From Streptomyces roseoviridis (GTDB taxonomy: Bacteria > Actinomycetota > Actinomycetes > Streptomycetales > Streptomycetaceae): 64,000 nucleotides of DNA. Shown piece by piece: positions 9,304 to 16,872 of this stretch. The notes beneath the pieces were generated by a model. The model was not told where the DNA came from. It saw nothing but the letters and a program-made list of their open reading frames with translations, and did not search any database. A program made the translations under genes and the position numbers. Positions within the stretch are counted from its first letter, which is position 1, and every line of letters starts with the position of its first letter. Location of the stretch: contig NZ_BAAAWU010000001.1 of assembly GCF_039535235.1 (NCBI RefSeq), forward strand, positions 1,736,001-1,800,000, read 5' to 3'.

Positions 9304-10302
9304 CTAGAAGTCGATCTCCTTGGGGTTCTCCGGCCGTTCCAGCGGGGGCTGGGCGGGGAGGGCGTCCCAGGGGATCTGGCGGGCGCGCAGGTCCTTGCGG
9401 ACGTGCGCGGCGAGTTTCTTGGTGTCGCGCCGGTTCATGACGGCGCCGACGGCGGCGCCCACCATGAACGGGGTGAGGTTCGGCAGGTTGCGCACCATGC
9501 GCTTCATGATCTGCTGGCGCAGTTCGCGCTTGAGCTGTCCGCCGAGGGCCGCGTTGACGGTGGTGGGTCTGGTGGGGTCGATGCCGCGCTCCTCGGCCCA
9601 GGAGGTCAGGTAGGCGGTCGAGCGCTGGGTGAGGGTGCCGGGCGGCCGCAGGCCGTAGACCTCGTGCAGTTCGGCGATGAGCTTGAGCTCGACGGCGGCG
9701 ACGCCGGTGATCTCCGCGGCCAGTTCGGCGGGCATCGCGGGCGGTACGGGCAGCATGGCGGCGGCGCCGATGCCGGCGCCGACGGTCGCGCTGGCGTTGG
9801 CCGCGCCGGCGACGAGCTTGTCGGCGAGCTGCTCCGGGCCGAGGCCGGGGAACTGCCGGCGCAGGGTGTCCAGGTCGCGTACGGGGACGCGCGGGGCGAT
9901 CTCGATGACGCGGTCGGCGAGATAGCCGAGGCCCGCCTTGGCGCCCTGACCGCCGCGCTGGACTCCGCGCCGTACGGCGTCGATGCGGGCGCGGTCGAGC
10001 TTGACGCGGTCGAGCTGGGCACGCGCGGGGTCGGTCACGCGCCGCAGGACGCCTCCCTTGGGGCGGTCGGCCCCGGGGCTGCCGTCCTGGTCGGGCCGGT
10101 GGTCGGCCTGGTGCGGCGCTGCTTCGAGCGAGGCCGCGTGGCCTCGCTCGTCGTCACGTGCGCCAGGGGTGGGCAGGGGGGCGGAGTGCTCGGCGGAGGA
10201 GGTGTCATGACCGCCCTCTGCCGGGCCCGAGCCGCCCTTGTACGCCTCCGGCCTCCCGGGGAGTCGGAGCCGTCGCTTCCGAGACGGTGTGTCGCCTGCC
10301 AC
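9304..10302 (-). CDS. Conserved hypothetical protein, EcsC-like helical domain
   Basis: A 332-residue protein starting with GTG at 10302. The first ~80 residues are basic, then low-complexity and hydrophilic (GPAEGGHDTSSAEHSA). From about residue 100 it is helical, with two glycine/alanine-rich hydrophobic hairpins ('GAGIGAAAMLPVPPAMPAELAAEI' and 'NLPNLTPFMVGAAVGAVMNRRDT'). The second resembles the C-terminal hairpin of EcsC-family proteins, but I cannot confirm membership. The gene starts 12 bp after the DUF4193 stop, a pairing typical of streptomycetes, so co-transcription is likely. Function is unknown. Confidence 0.75.
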   Translation of the reverse strand: MAGDTPSRKRRLRLPGRPEAYKGGSGPAEGGHDTSSAEHSAPLPTPGARDDERGHAASLEAAPHQADHRPDQDGSPGADRPKGGVLRRVTDPARAQLDRVKLDRARIDAVRRGVQRGGQGAKAGLGYLADRVIEIAPRVPVRDLDTLRRQFPGLGPEQLADKLVAGAANASATVGAGIGAAAMLPVPPAMPAELAAEITGVAAVELKLIAELHEVYGLRPPGTLTQRSTAYLTSWAEERGIDPTRPTTVNAALGGQLKRELRQQIMKRMVRNLPNLTPFMVGAAVGAVMNRRDTKKLAAHVRKDLRARQIPWDALPAQPPLERPENPKEIDF

Positions 10303-10314
10303 GGCCGCTCGGTC

Positions 10315-10611
10315 TCAGTCGCAGTCGCGGCAGATCGGCTGGCCGTTCTTCTCCCGAGCCAGCTGGCTGCGGTGGTGCACGAGGAAGCAGCTCATGCAGG
10401 TGAACTCGTCGGCCTGCTTGGGCAGGACCCGGACGGCCAGCTCCTCGTTCGAGAGGTCGGCGCCCGGAAGCTCCAGGCCCTCGGCGGCCTCGAACTCGTC
10501 GACGTCGACGGTCGAGGTCGACTTGTCGTTCCGGCGGGCCTTCAGTTCTTCAAGGCTGTCCGAGTCGACGTCGTCGTCGGTCTTGCGTGGGGTGTCGTAA
10601 TCCGTTGCCAT
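10315..10611 (-). CDS. DUF4193 family small zinc-ribbon-like protein
   Basis: A 98-residue acidic protein, recognised as DUF4193. The N-terminal two-thirds is rich in Asp/Glu (TDDDVDSDSLEELKARRND). The C-terminus holds two CxxC knuckles, Cys72/Cys75 and Cys94/Cys97, with 'FLVHHRSQLA' between them, predicting one bound zinc. The acidic tail plus zinc knuckle suggests an RNA-polymerase-binding or regulatory protein, but this is inference. The ATG at 10611 has GGGGGAG upstream. Confidence 0.9.
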   Translation of the reverse strand: MATDYDTPRKTDDDVDSDSLEELKARRNDKSTSTVDVDEFEAAEGLELPGADLSNEELAVRVLPKQADEFTCMSCFLVHHRSQLAREKNGQPICRDCD

Positions 10612-10913
10612 GTCGCTCTCCCCCTCTGGGTGGTTTGCGGTGTCTCCAGCGCACGTAACGCGTGAGAGGCCGGACTTGTGCCCGACCCGAGGCGGAGATT
10701 TTGCCTCACATCAAGGTCTGTTACTCAATCGACACCCAATGCGCCCTCTCACGAGTGAGCGGCTTTGGGTGGCGAACCGGACCGTACACGGTCCGTCGGC
10801 CGTCCCTCTCAGGCGCCACCCCGTGTACTTCCCGTCATACGGACCCCCGGAAACCCGGACTTTTCAGGGTTTTCCGAGGGAATTCGCGATCACGGAGAGT
10901 GGAGGGGCAGGCG

Positions 10914-10956
10914 CCCATTCCTGTGATCGATCACACAGGAGCGTCTCAGGAATGGG
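10914..10956. repeat. Nested inverted repeats in the 396-bp gap between cutS and the DUF4193 gene
   Basis: The gap 10612-11007 has no gene. It contains an outer 10-bp inverted repeat (CCCATTCCTG at 10914-10923, CAGGAATGGG at 10947-10956). Nested beside it is a perfect 14-bp palindrome TGTGATCGATCACA at 10922-10935. The position, about 50-95 bp past cutS and about 300 bp before the DUF4193 ATG, fits either the cutRS terminator (no T-run) or an operator. The TGTGA/TCACA halves recall Crp/Fnr-type sites but with a 4-bp spacer. The rest of the gap is comparatively AT-rich and should hold the DUF4193 promoter, which I cannot assign. Confidence 0.6.
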
Positions 10957-11007
10957 AACCGGAAATTCCGCGCAAAGCGAACAAATCCGGTCGGCTCGTG
11001 CAGTGTG

Positions 11008-12258
11008 TCAGATCGGGAGAGTGACACGCATCACGAGGCCACCGCCCTCGCGGGGCTCCGCGATGATACGGCCCCCGTGGGCACGCGCGACGGAGCGCGC
11101 GATCGACAGGCCGAGACCGACCCCCTTGTCGCTCCCGGTGCGCTCCTGACGGAGGCGCCGGAATGGCTCGAAAAGGTTGTCGATCTCGTAGGCGGGGACC
11201 ACGGGACCCGTATTGGAGACCTCCAGGACCGCCTGACCGTTGCCCGTCGCCGTGGTGACCTCCACCCAGCCCTCCTCCGGGACGTTGTACCGGACGGCGT
11301 TCTGCACCAGGTTCAGGGCGATCCGCTCCAGCAGCACGCCGTTGCCCTGGACCACGGCCGGCGCGCGCTCGCCCCGGAACTCCACGCCCTTCGCCTCGGC
11401 CTCGGCGCGCACCTGGTCCATGGCGCGGGAAGCGACCTCCGCGAGGTCGACCGGCTTGCGCTCGACGATCTCGTTGTCGCTGCGGGCCAGCAACAGCAGG
11501 CCCTCGACCAGCTGCTCGCTGCGCTCGTTGGTGGCCAGCAGCGTCTTTCCGAGCTGCTGGAGCTCCACCGGCGCCTCGGGGTCCGAGAGCTGGACCTCCA
11601 GGAGCGTGCGGTTGATCGCGAGCGGGGTGCGCAGCTCGTGCGAGGCGTTGGCGACGAAGCGCTGCTGGGCGCCGAAGGCGCGCTCCAGGCGCTCCAGCAT
11701 CTCGTCGAAGGTGTCGGCGAGCTCCTTGAGCTCGTCGTCGGGGCCGTCCAGCTCGATCCGCCGGGACAGATCGGATCCGGCCACCTGACGGGCGGTCCGG
11801 GTGATCCGGCCGAGCGGAGACAGGACCCGTCCCGCCATCGCGTAGCCGAAGGCGAAGGCGATGATGCTCAGGCCGAGGAGGGCGAACAGGGAGCGGCGCA
11901 GCAGGTCGTCCAGGGCCCGGTCGCTCTGGTGGCGCAGGCACATGGAGACGGCGTTGTTGAGCTGCTCGCCCGTGAAGGGTTCGCCGGTGGACGTCTTGGG
12001 CAGCTGGCACCAGTCGGTGGTCGGCGTGACCGTGCCGCTGACGACCTTGAAGGGCAGCTGGGAGGTGCTGTCCCGCAGGGCCTGCGCGGTGAACAGGTAG
12101 ATGATCGCGAGCAGCAGGATGCCGGCGATCAGGAACATCCCGCCGTAGAGCAGGGTGAGCCTTATCCGGATGGTCGGCCGCAGCAGCGGGCGCACCGGGT
12201 CTCTGGGGTCCCACGTCGGTTTCGGGGGCGCGTTGACGGGCGCCGGGGAGTGCGGCAT
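11008..12258 (-). CDS. cutS: CutS sensor histidine kinase
   Basis: A 416-residue membrane sensor kinase. TM1 spans about 35-57 and TM2 about 122-142. Between them lies a ~65-residue extracytoplasmic loop carrying exactly two cysteines, Cys84 and Cys107, suited to disulfide sensing. HAMP follows, then HisKA with His207 in 'FVANASHELRTPLAINR', and HATPase with 'NLVQNAVRYNVPEEGWV' and 'GVGLGLSIARS'. Its partner cutR lies 3 bp upstream. CutRS was first described in S. lividans as affecting actinorhodin production, and later linked to cell-envelope/secretion stress. Identification rests on pair architecture, sizes and the chromosomal neighbourhood (suhB, hemH). Confidence 0.9.
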   Translation of the reverse strand: MPHSPAPVNAPPKPTWDPRDPVRPLLRPTIRIRLTLLYGGMFLIAGILLLAIIYLFTAQALRDSTSQLPFKVVSGTVTPTTDWCQLPKTSTGEPFTGEQLNNAVSMCLRHQSDRALDDLLRRSLFALLGLSIIAFAFGYAMAGRVLSPLGRITRTARQVAGSDLSRRIELDGPDDELKELADTFDEMLERLERAFGAQQRFVANASHELRTPLAINRTLLEVQLSDPEAPVELQQLGKTLLATNERSEQLVEGLLLLARSDNEIVERKPVDLAEVASRAMDQVRAEAEAKGVEFRGERAPAVVQGNGVLLERIALNLVQNAVRYNVPEEGWVEVTTATGNGQAVLEVSNTGPVVPAYEIDNLFEPFRRLRQERTGSDKGVGLGLSIARSVARAHGGRIIAEPREGGGLVMRVTLPI

Positions 12259-12261
12259 CGG

Positions 12262-12915
12262 TCAGATCCGGTATCCCGAACCGGGCACGGTGACGATCAC
12301 CGGGGGCTCGCCCAGCTTGCGGCGCAGCGTCATCACGGTGACGCGCACGACGTTGGTGAACGGGTCGGTGTTCTCGTCCCAGGCCTTCTCCAGGAGCTGC
12401 TCCGCCGAGACGACGGCGCCCTCGCTGCGCATCAGGACCTCCAGGACCGCGAACTCCTTGGGCGCGAGCTGGACCTCCTTGCCGTCGCGGAAGACCTCGC
12501 GGCGGTTGGGGTCCAGCTTGATGCCGGCGCGCTCCAGGACGGGCGGGAGGGGGACGGTGGTGCGGCGGCCGAGGGCGCGGACGCGGGCGGTGAGCTCGCT
12601 GAAGGCGAAGGGCTTGGGGAGGTAGTCGTCCGCGCCGAGCTCCAGGCCCTCCACCCGGTCGCTGACGTCCCCGGAGGCGGTGAGCATCAGGACGCGGGTG
12701 GGCATGCCGAGCTCGACGATCTTGCGGCAGACGTCGTCGCCGTGGACCAGGGGGAGGTCGCGGTCGAGGACCACGACGTCGTAGTCGTTGACCCCGACGC
12801 GCTCCAGGGCCGCGGCGCCGTCGTACACGACGTCGACCGCCATGGCCTCCCGGCGCAGGCCGGTGGCCACCGCATCCGCGAGCAGCTGCTCGTCCTCGAC
12901 GACGAGTACGCGCAC
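12262..12915 (-). CDS. cutR: CutR OmpR-family response regulator
   Basis: A 217-residue regulator, the size known for CutR. The receiver has EDE acidic residues, Asp51 in 'DVVVLDRDLPLVHGDD' and Lys in 'YLPKPFAFSELTAR'; the winged-helix effector ends 'VVRVTVMTLRRKLGEPPVIVTVPGSGYRI'. The start is GTG at 12915 with AAAGGA upstream; an open frame further 5' is not receiver sequence. cutS begins 3 bp after the stop, so the pair is one operon. Direct repeats of GTAA about 90 bp upstream (13006-13022) may be its own binding site. Confidence 0.92.
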   Translation of the reverse strand: MRVLVVEDEQLLADAVATGLRREAMAVDVVYDGAAALERVGVNDYDVVVLDRDLPLVHGDDVCRKIVELGMPTRVLMLTASGDVSDRVEGLELGADDYLPKPFAFSELTARVRALGRRTTVPLPPVLERAGIKLDPNRREVFRDGKEVQLAPKEFAVLEVLMRSEGAVVSAEQLLEKAWDENTDPFTNVVRVTVMTLRRKLGEPPVIVTVPGSGYRI

Positions 12916-13272
12916 GTGTCTCAGTCCTTTCCTGGGCCCTGGTCCTGGACGCGGACGGGCGGTTTCGCGCACTGACTGTGCGTGTCCATCCTGCCCCGAA
13001 CGCGCGTAAACCGGCTGTAAGGCGGCGATGCGGGGGCCCGCGGGCCGGGCGGGGCGGGGCCGGGCCGGTGCAGCGGACGAGAATCGACCCGATTCGGGGC
13101 CCAGTTGAGGTTTCTCTGAGGAAGGGCCTGGGGAGGACGACTGCACACCCCGCGATCACGCCCTGTAGGTGGCGCACCACCTACCGCTCTCTGTCCCCCA
13201 GAGGTAGCAGTGTGTGATCCACCCACCCTCGGCACACCCCCGTGCCACCGACCCACGACGAGGGGGCGCACG
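12916..13272. promoter_or_regulatory. Divergent cutRS / small-gene intergenic region with GTAA direct repeats
   Basis: This 357-bp gap separates cutR (-) from a 57-residue gene (+). At 13006-13022 GTAAACCGGCTGTAAGG holds two GTAA copies 10 bp apart, the tandem-repeat layout bound by OmpR-family regulators. At 13080-13095 GAATCGACCCGATTC is an inverted repeat. Promoters for both genes must lie here but I cannot fix -35/-10 boxes. Confidence 0.4.
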
Positions 13273-13446
13273 ATGGACGCTTTCACCGCAGGGCTGCTGC
13301 ACCGGATCAAGACCACGCAGTCCGACCTCACGCGCGCTCGTGAGACGGGCGACGACTTCCTCGCGGAGGTCGAGCAGGCCGAGCTCGACGACCTGCACCG
13401 CCTGGCCGCCGAACACGGCGTGGAGGTCCGCGCGGCCTGCGCCTGA
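13273..13446 (+). CDS. Small hypothetical protein (57 aa)
   Basis: Starts at ATG 13273 with AGGGGG seven bases upstream and runs to TGA at 13444-13446, directly before a strong terminator. The protein is amphipathic-helical and acidic (RIKTTQSDLTRARETGDDF, then EVEQAELDDLHRLAAEHGVEV). This gives it the look of a two-helix coiled coil or a small regulatory or partner protein. I do not recognise a family. Third-position GC bias and the good ribosome-binding site support it as a real gene. It diverges from cutRS. Confidence 0.7.
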   Translation: MDAFTAGLLHRIKTTQSDLTRARETGDDFLAEVEQAELDDLHRLAAEHGVEVRAACA

Positions 13447-13457
13447 TCCCACCGGCA

Positions 13458-13498
13458 CGGGCGGGCCCCCGGAGTCCTCGACTCCGGGGGCCCGCCCG
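13458..13498. terminator. Bidirectional terminator
   Basis: A perfect 18-bp inverted repeat around a CCTCG loop, between the 57-residue gene (+) and the inositol monophosphatase gene (-). Confidence 0.9.
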
Positions 13499-13517
13499 CG
13501 TCCGGCACACCCGACCC

Positions 13518-14318
13518 TCAGTCGTGCCAGGCCCCCCACTCCTCCAGCAGCTCCTGCACCACCCCGAACAGCCCCGCCGACGCCGCGAGCACCAGCTCAC
13601 CCGACGCCGGCTCACCCGGGCGGCCGCCCGTCAGGGCGCCCGCCTCGCGGGCGATCAGGTCGCCGGCGGCCAGGTCCCAGGGGTTGAGGCCGCGTTCGTA
13701 GTAGGCGTCGAGGCGGCCGGCGGCGACGTCGCAGAGGTCGATGGCGGCGGAGCCGCCGCGGCGGATGTCGCGGACGCGGGGCACGAGGCGCTGGGCGACG
13801 TCGGCCTGGTGGGCGCGCCGGGTCTGGACGTAGCCGAAGCCGGTGGCCACCAGGGCCTGGTCGAGCGCCGGGGAGGGACGGGCGGCGAGGCGGCGGTCGC
13901 CGAGCCAGGCGCCGCCGCCGAGGACGGCGTGGAAGGTCTCGCCGCGCAACGGCACCTCCACGACGCCGACGACCGTCTCGCCGTCCCGCTCGGCGGCGAT
14001 GGAGACGGCCCAGGTCGGCAGCCCGTAGAGGTAGTTCACGGTGCCGTCCAGCGGGTCGATGACCCAGCGGATCCCGCTGGTCCCGGCGCTGGAGGCGCCC
14101 TCCTCGCCGAGGAAGCCGTCCTGGGGGCGGTGCTCGGCGAGGAAGCCGGTGATCAGCTTCTCGGCGGCGATGTCCATCTCGGTGACGACGTCGATGGCGC
14201 TGGACTTGGTGTCGGCCACGGCCAGGTCGTCGGGGCGCCCGTCGCGCAGCAGCGCTCCGGCCCGGCGCCCGGCCTCCAGGGCCAGGTCGAGGAGTTCGGA
14301 CAGCAGGGGATCGGTCAC
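13518..14318 (-). CDS. suhB: Inositol monophosphatase family protein
   Basis: A 266-residue Mg2+-dependent, Li+-sensitive-type phosphatase. Motifs in order are 'VVTEMDIAAEKLI', 'GFLGEEGAS' (metal-binding Glu), 'WVIDPLDGTVNYLYGLPTWAVSIA' (the DPxDGT catalytic site), and 'GLNPWDLAAGDLIAREAGALTGG' (C-terminal signature). It dephosphorylates inositol monophosphate or a related substrate such as fructose-1,6-bisphosphate; the substrate cannot be read from sequence. In actinobacteria the product feeds mycothiol and phosphatidylinositol synthesis. The start is 12 bp from the ferrochelatase stop, so the two share an operon. Confidence 0.92.
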   Translation of the reverse strand: MTDPLLSELLDLALEAGRRAGALLRDGRPDDLAVADTKSSAIDVVTEMDIAAEKLITGFLAEHRPQDGFLGEEGASSAGTSGIRWVIDPLDGTVNYLYGLPTWAVSIAAERDGETVVGVVEVPLRGETFHAVLGGGAWLGDRRLAARPSPALDQALVATGFGYVQTRRAHQADVAQRLVPRVRDIRRGGSAAIDLCDVAAGRLDAYYERGLNPWDLAAGDLIAREAGALTGGRPGEPASGELVLAASAGLFGVVQELLEEWGAWHD

Positions 14319-14330
14319 GGGGCGGTCTCC

Positions 14331-15458
14331 TTACGCGTACGGGCTGTCGGCGCCGGCCGCCGCCGGCCGCTCGGCCCGGGCGGGGCAGCAGCCGATCGGG
14401 CAGAGGTCGTGGGAGGGGCCGAGGGCGCCGAGGGCGCAGCGCTCGACGCGCTGCCCGCGCTCGGTCGCCGCCCGCTCCAGGACGAGGTCGCGGACGGCGG
14501 CGGCGAACCGCGGGTCGGCCCCGACGGTGGCCGAGCGCCGCACCGGGAGCCCCAGCTCGGCGGCCTTGGCGGTGGCTTCGGTGTCGAGGTCGTACAGGAC
14601 CTCCATGTGGTCCGAGACGAAGCCGATCGGCACCATGACGACGGCCGGGGCGCCGGCGCCGTGCACCTCCTCCAGGTGGTCGCAGATGTCCGGCTCCAGC
14701 CACGGGATGTGCGGGGCGCCGCTGCGGGACTGGTAGACGAGCTGCCAGGGGTGCGCGACGCCGGTCTCCTCGCGGACCGCGTCGACGATCAGCCGGGCCA
14801 CGTCGAGGTGCTGCTTCACGTAGGCGCCGCCGTCGCCGTGCTCGGTGACGGGCCCGGAGGTGTCGGCGGCGGAGTCCGGGATGGAGTGGGTCGTGAAGGC
14901 GAGGTGGGCGCCGGCCCGCACGGACTCGTCGAGATCGGCGAGCGAGGCGAGCACGCCCTCGACCATGGGGCGGACGAAGCCGGGGTGGTTGAAGTAGTGC
15001 CGCAGCTTGTCGACGCGGGGCAGCGGCAGCCCTTCCGCCTCCAGCGCGGCAAGGGAGTCCGCGAGGTTCTCGCGGTACTGGCGGCAGCCGGAGTAGGAGG
15101 CGTAGGCGCTGGTGGCGAGGACGGCGATGTGGCGCCGGCCGTCGGTGACCATCTCGCGCAGGGTGTCGGTGAGGTACGGGGCCCAGTTCCGGTTGCCCCA
15201 GTAGACCGGCAGGTCGAGGCCGGCCGCGGCGAAGTCGGCGCGCAAGGCGTCGAGGAGGGCGCGGTTCTGGTCGTTGATGGGGCTGACGCCGCCGAAGAGG
15301 AAGTAGTGCCGGCCCACCTCCTTCAGCCGTTCCTTGGGGATGCCTCGGCCGCGGGTCACGTTCTCCAGGAACGGGACCACGTCGTCCGGGCCCTCGGGGC
15401 CGCCGAAGGAGAGCAGCAGCAGCGCGTCGTACGGGGCGGGATCGAGCTCGTCGGACAT
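14331..15458 (-). CDS. hemH: Coproporphyrin ferrochelatase (CpfC/HemH) with [2Fe-2S] cysteines
   Basis: A 375-residue ferrochelatase that inserts iron into coproporphyrin III in the actinobacterial coproporphyrin-dependent heme pathway. It opens '[29 protein letters not shown]' and has '[11 protein letters not shown]', the catalytic-His segment '[15 protein letters not shown]' and '[11 protein letters not shown]'. Cysteines in '[12 protein letters not shown]' and in the C-terminal 'VERCALG' and 'CPIGCCPA' match the internal plus C-terminal ligand set of actinobacterial [2Fe-2S] ferrochelatases. ATG 15458 is the first in-frame start. It is transcribed with suhB and diverges from the MFS gene. 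Confidence 0.94.
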   Translation of the reverse strand: MSDELDPAPYDALLLLSFGGPEGPDDVVPFLENVTRGRGIPKERLKEVGRHYFLFGGVSPINDQNRALLDALRADFAAAGLDLPVYWGNRNWAPYLTDTLREMVTDGRRHIAVLATSAYASYSGCRQYRENLADSLAALEAEGLPLPRVDKLRHYFNHPGFVRPMVEGVLASLADLDESVRAGAHLAFTTHSIPDSAADTSGPVTEHGDGGAYVKQHLDVARLIVDAVREETGVAHPWQLVYQSRSGAPHIPWLEPDICDHLEEVHGAGAPAVVMVPIGFVSDHMEVLYDLDTEATAKAAELGLPVRRSATVGADPRFAAAVRDLVLERAATERGQRVERCALGALGPSHDLCPIGCCPARAERPAAAGADSPYA

Positions 15459-15615
15459 GGCACCGATCCTCCCACCCCCGCCCGGTCCCCGGCGGGCAGG
15501 CCCCTCGGGAGGGCGGCCGGGTGGGCCCGGCCGAAAAAGAGAGTGACCGATTCAGTTCAAAGCCGTAGGCTTTAGCTATTAATTACACGTGTTGAGCGGA
15601 AGCCCGGAGATCACC

Positions 15616-16872
15616 TTGCCCAGTCCCTACCGCGCGATCTTCGCCGCCCCCGGCACCAGATCCTTCTCCGTGGCCGGCTTCCTCGGCCGGATGCCGCTGT
15701 CCATGATGGGCATCGGCATCGTGACCATGATCTCGCAGGTCACCGGGCGGTACGGTCTCGCGGGCGCGCTCTCCGCGACGCTCGCGATGTCCGCCGCGGT
15801 GCTCGGCCCGCAGATCTCCCGCATGGTGGACCGCCACGGCCAGCGACGGGTGCTGCGCCCGGCGACCGTGGTCGCGCTGCTGGCCGCCGCGGGGCTGCTG
15901 CTCTGCGTCCAGTTCGAGGCCGCCGACTGGACGCTGTTCGTGTTCACGGCCTTCATCGGCTGCGTCCCGAGCGTCGGCGCGATGACCCGGGCCCGCTGGG
16001 CGGACATCTACCGGGGCGAGGCCCAGCGGCTGCACACCGCGTACTCCTGGGAGTCGATCGTCGACGAGGTGTGCTTCATCTTCGGACCGATCGTCTCCAT
16101 CGGCCTGTCGACCATCTGGTTCCCCGAGGCCGGTCCGCTGCTCGCCGGCGTCTTCCTCGCCGTCGGCGTCTTCTGGCTGACCGCACAGCGCGCCACCGAA
16201 CCGGCCCCGCACCCCCACGAGGAGCACTCCGGCGGCTCCGCCCTGCGCTCCCCCGGCCTCCAGGTGCTCGCCCTCGCCTTCGTCGCCACCGGCGCCATCT
16301 TCGGCTCGGTGGACGTCGTGACGGTCGCGTTCGCCGAGGAGCAGGGCCACAAGGCCGCCGCAAGCCTGGTTCTGGCCGTCTACGCGCTCGGTTCCTGCCT
16401 CGCGGGCGCCGTCTTCGGACTGCTCCACGTCAAGGGCGAGCCGTCCGTCCGCTGGCTCGTGGGCGTCTGCGCGATGGCCGTGAGTATGATCCCCCTCCTA
16501 CTGGCCGGGAACTTGCCGTTGCTGGCCGTGGCGCTCTTTGTCGCGGGCCTGTCCATCGCGCCGACGATGGTGACCACCATGGCCCTCGTCGAAGCGCACG
16601 TACCGCGCACCAAGCTGACCGAGGGCATGACCTGGACAGGTACCGGGCTCGCGATCGGTGTGGCGCTCGGCTCCTCGGCCGCCGGCTGGGTGGTCGACGC
16701 GTCCGGGGCGGAGGCCGCGTACGTGGTGCCCGTGGTCTCGGGCGCGCTCGCGGTCGTGGTGGGGCTCCTGGGCTATCGCCGGCTGCGCGAGCCGGCGCCG
16801 ACGCGGGAGGGACGGCGTGACGATGACACAGCGGTCGGGGAACGGCTCGACGGCGAGCAGCACGTGGCGTAA
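15616..16872 (+). CDS. MFS transporter
   Basis: A ~418-residue major facilitator with about 12 hydrophobic segments, including 'SMMGIGIVTMISQVTGRYGLAGALSATLAMSAAVLGPQISRMVDRHGQRR' (TM1-TM2 and the conserved loop) and 'LSIAPTMVTTMALVEAHVPRTKLTEGMTW' (late half). It probably exports or imports a small molecule; the substrate is unknown. I prefer TTG 15616 (MPSPYRAIF...) because GGAG sits six bases upstream and homologues as I remember them begin there; GTG 15589 would add nine residues. The following lactone oxidase starts inside its last 56 bp, so the genes are coupled. Confidence 0.88.
   Translation: MPSPYRAIFAAPGTRSFSVAGFLGRMPLSMMGIGIVTMISQVTGRYGLAGALSATLAMSAAVLGPQISRMVDRHGQRRVLRPATVVALLAAAGLLLCVQFEAADWTLFVFTAFIGCVPSVGAMTRARWADIYRGEAQRLHTAYSWESIVDEVCFIFGPIVSIGLSTIWFPEAGPLLAGVFLAVGVFWLTAQRATEPAPHPHEEHSGGSALRSPGLQVLALAFVATGAIFGSVDVVTVAFAEEQGHKAAASLVLAVYALGSCLAGAVFGLLHVKGEPSVRWLVGVCAMAVSMIPLLLAGNLPLLAVALFVAGLSIAPTMVTTMALVEAHVPRTKLTEGMTWTGTGLAIGVALGSSAAGWVVDASGAEAAYVVPVVSGALAVVVGLLGYRRLREPAPTREGRRDDDTAVGERLDGEQHVA

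Noticed and set aside
10922..10935. TGTGATCGATCACA as a Crp site
   Set aside because: The spacer between TGTGA and TCACA is 4 bp rather than the 6 bp of Crp sites, and it does not fit the reported streptomycete Crp motif; kept only as an unassigned palindrome.
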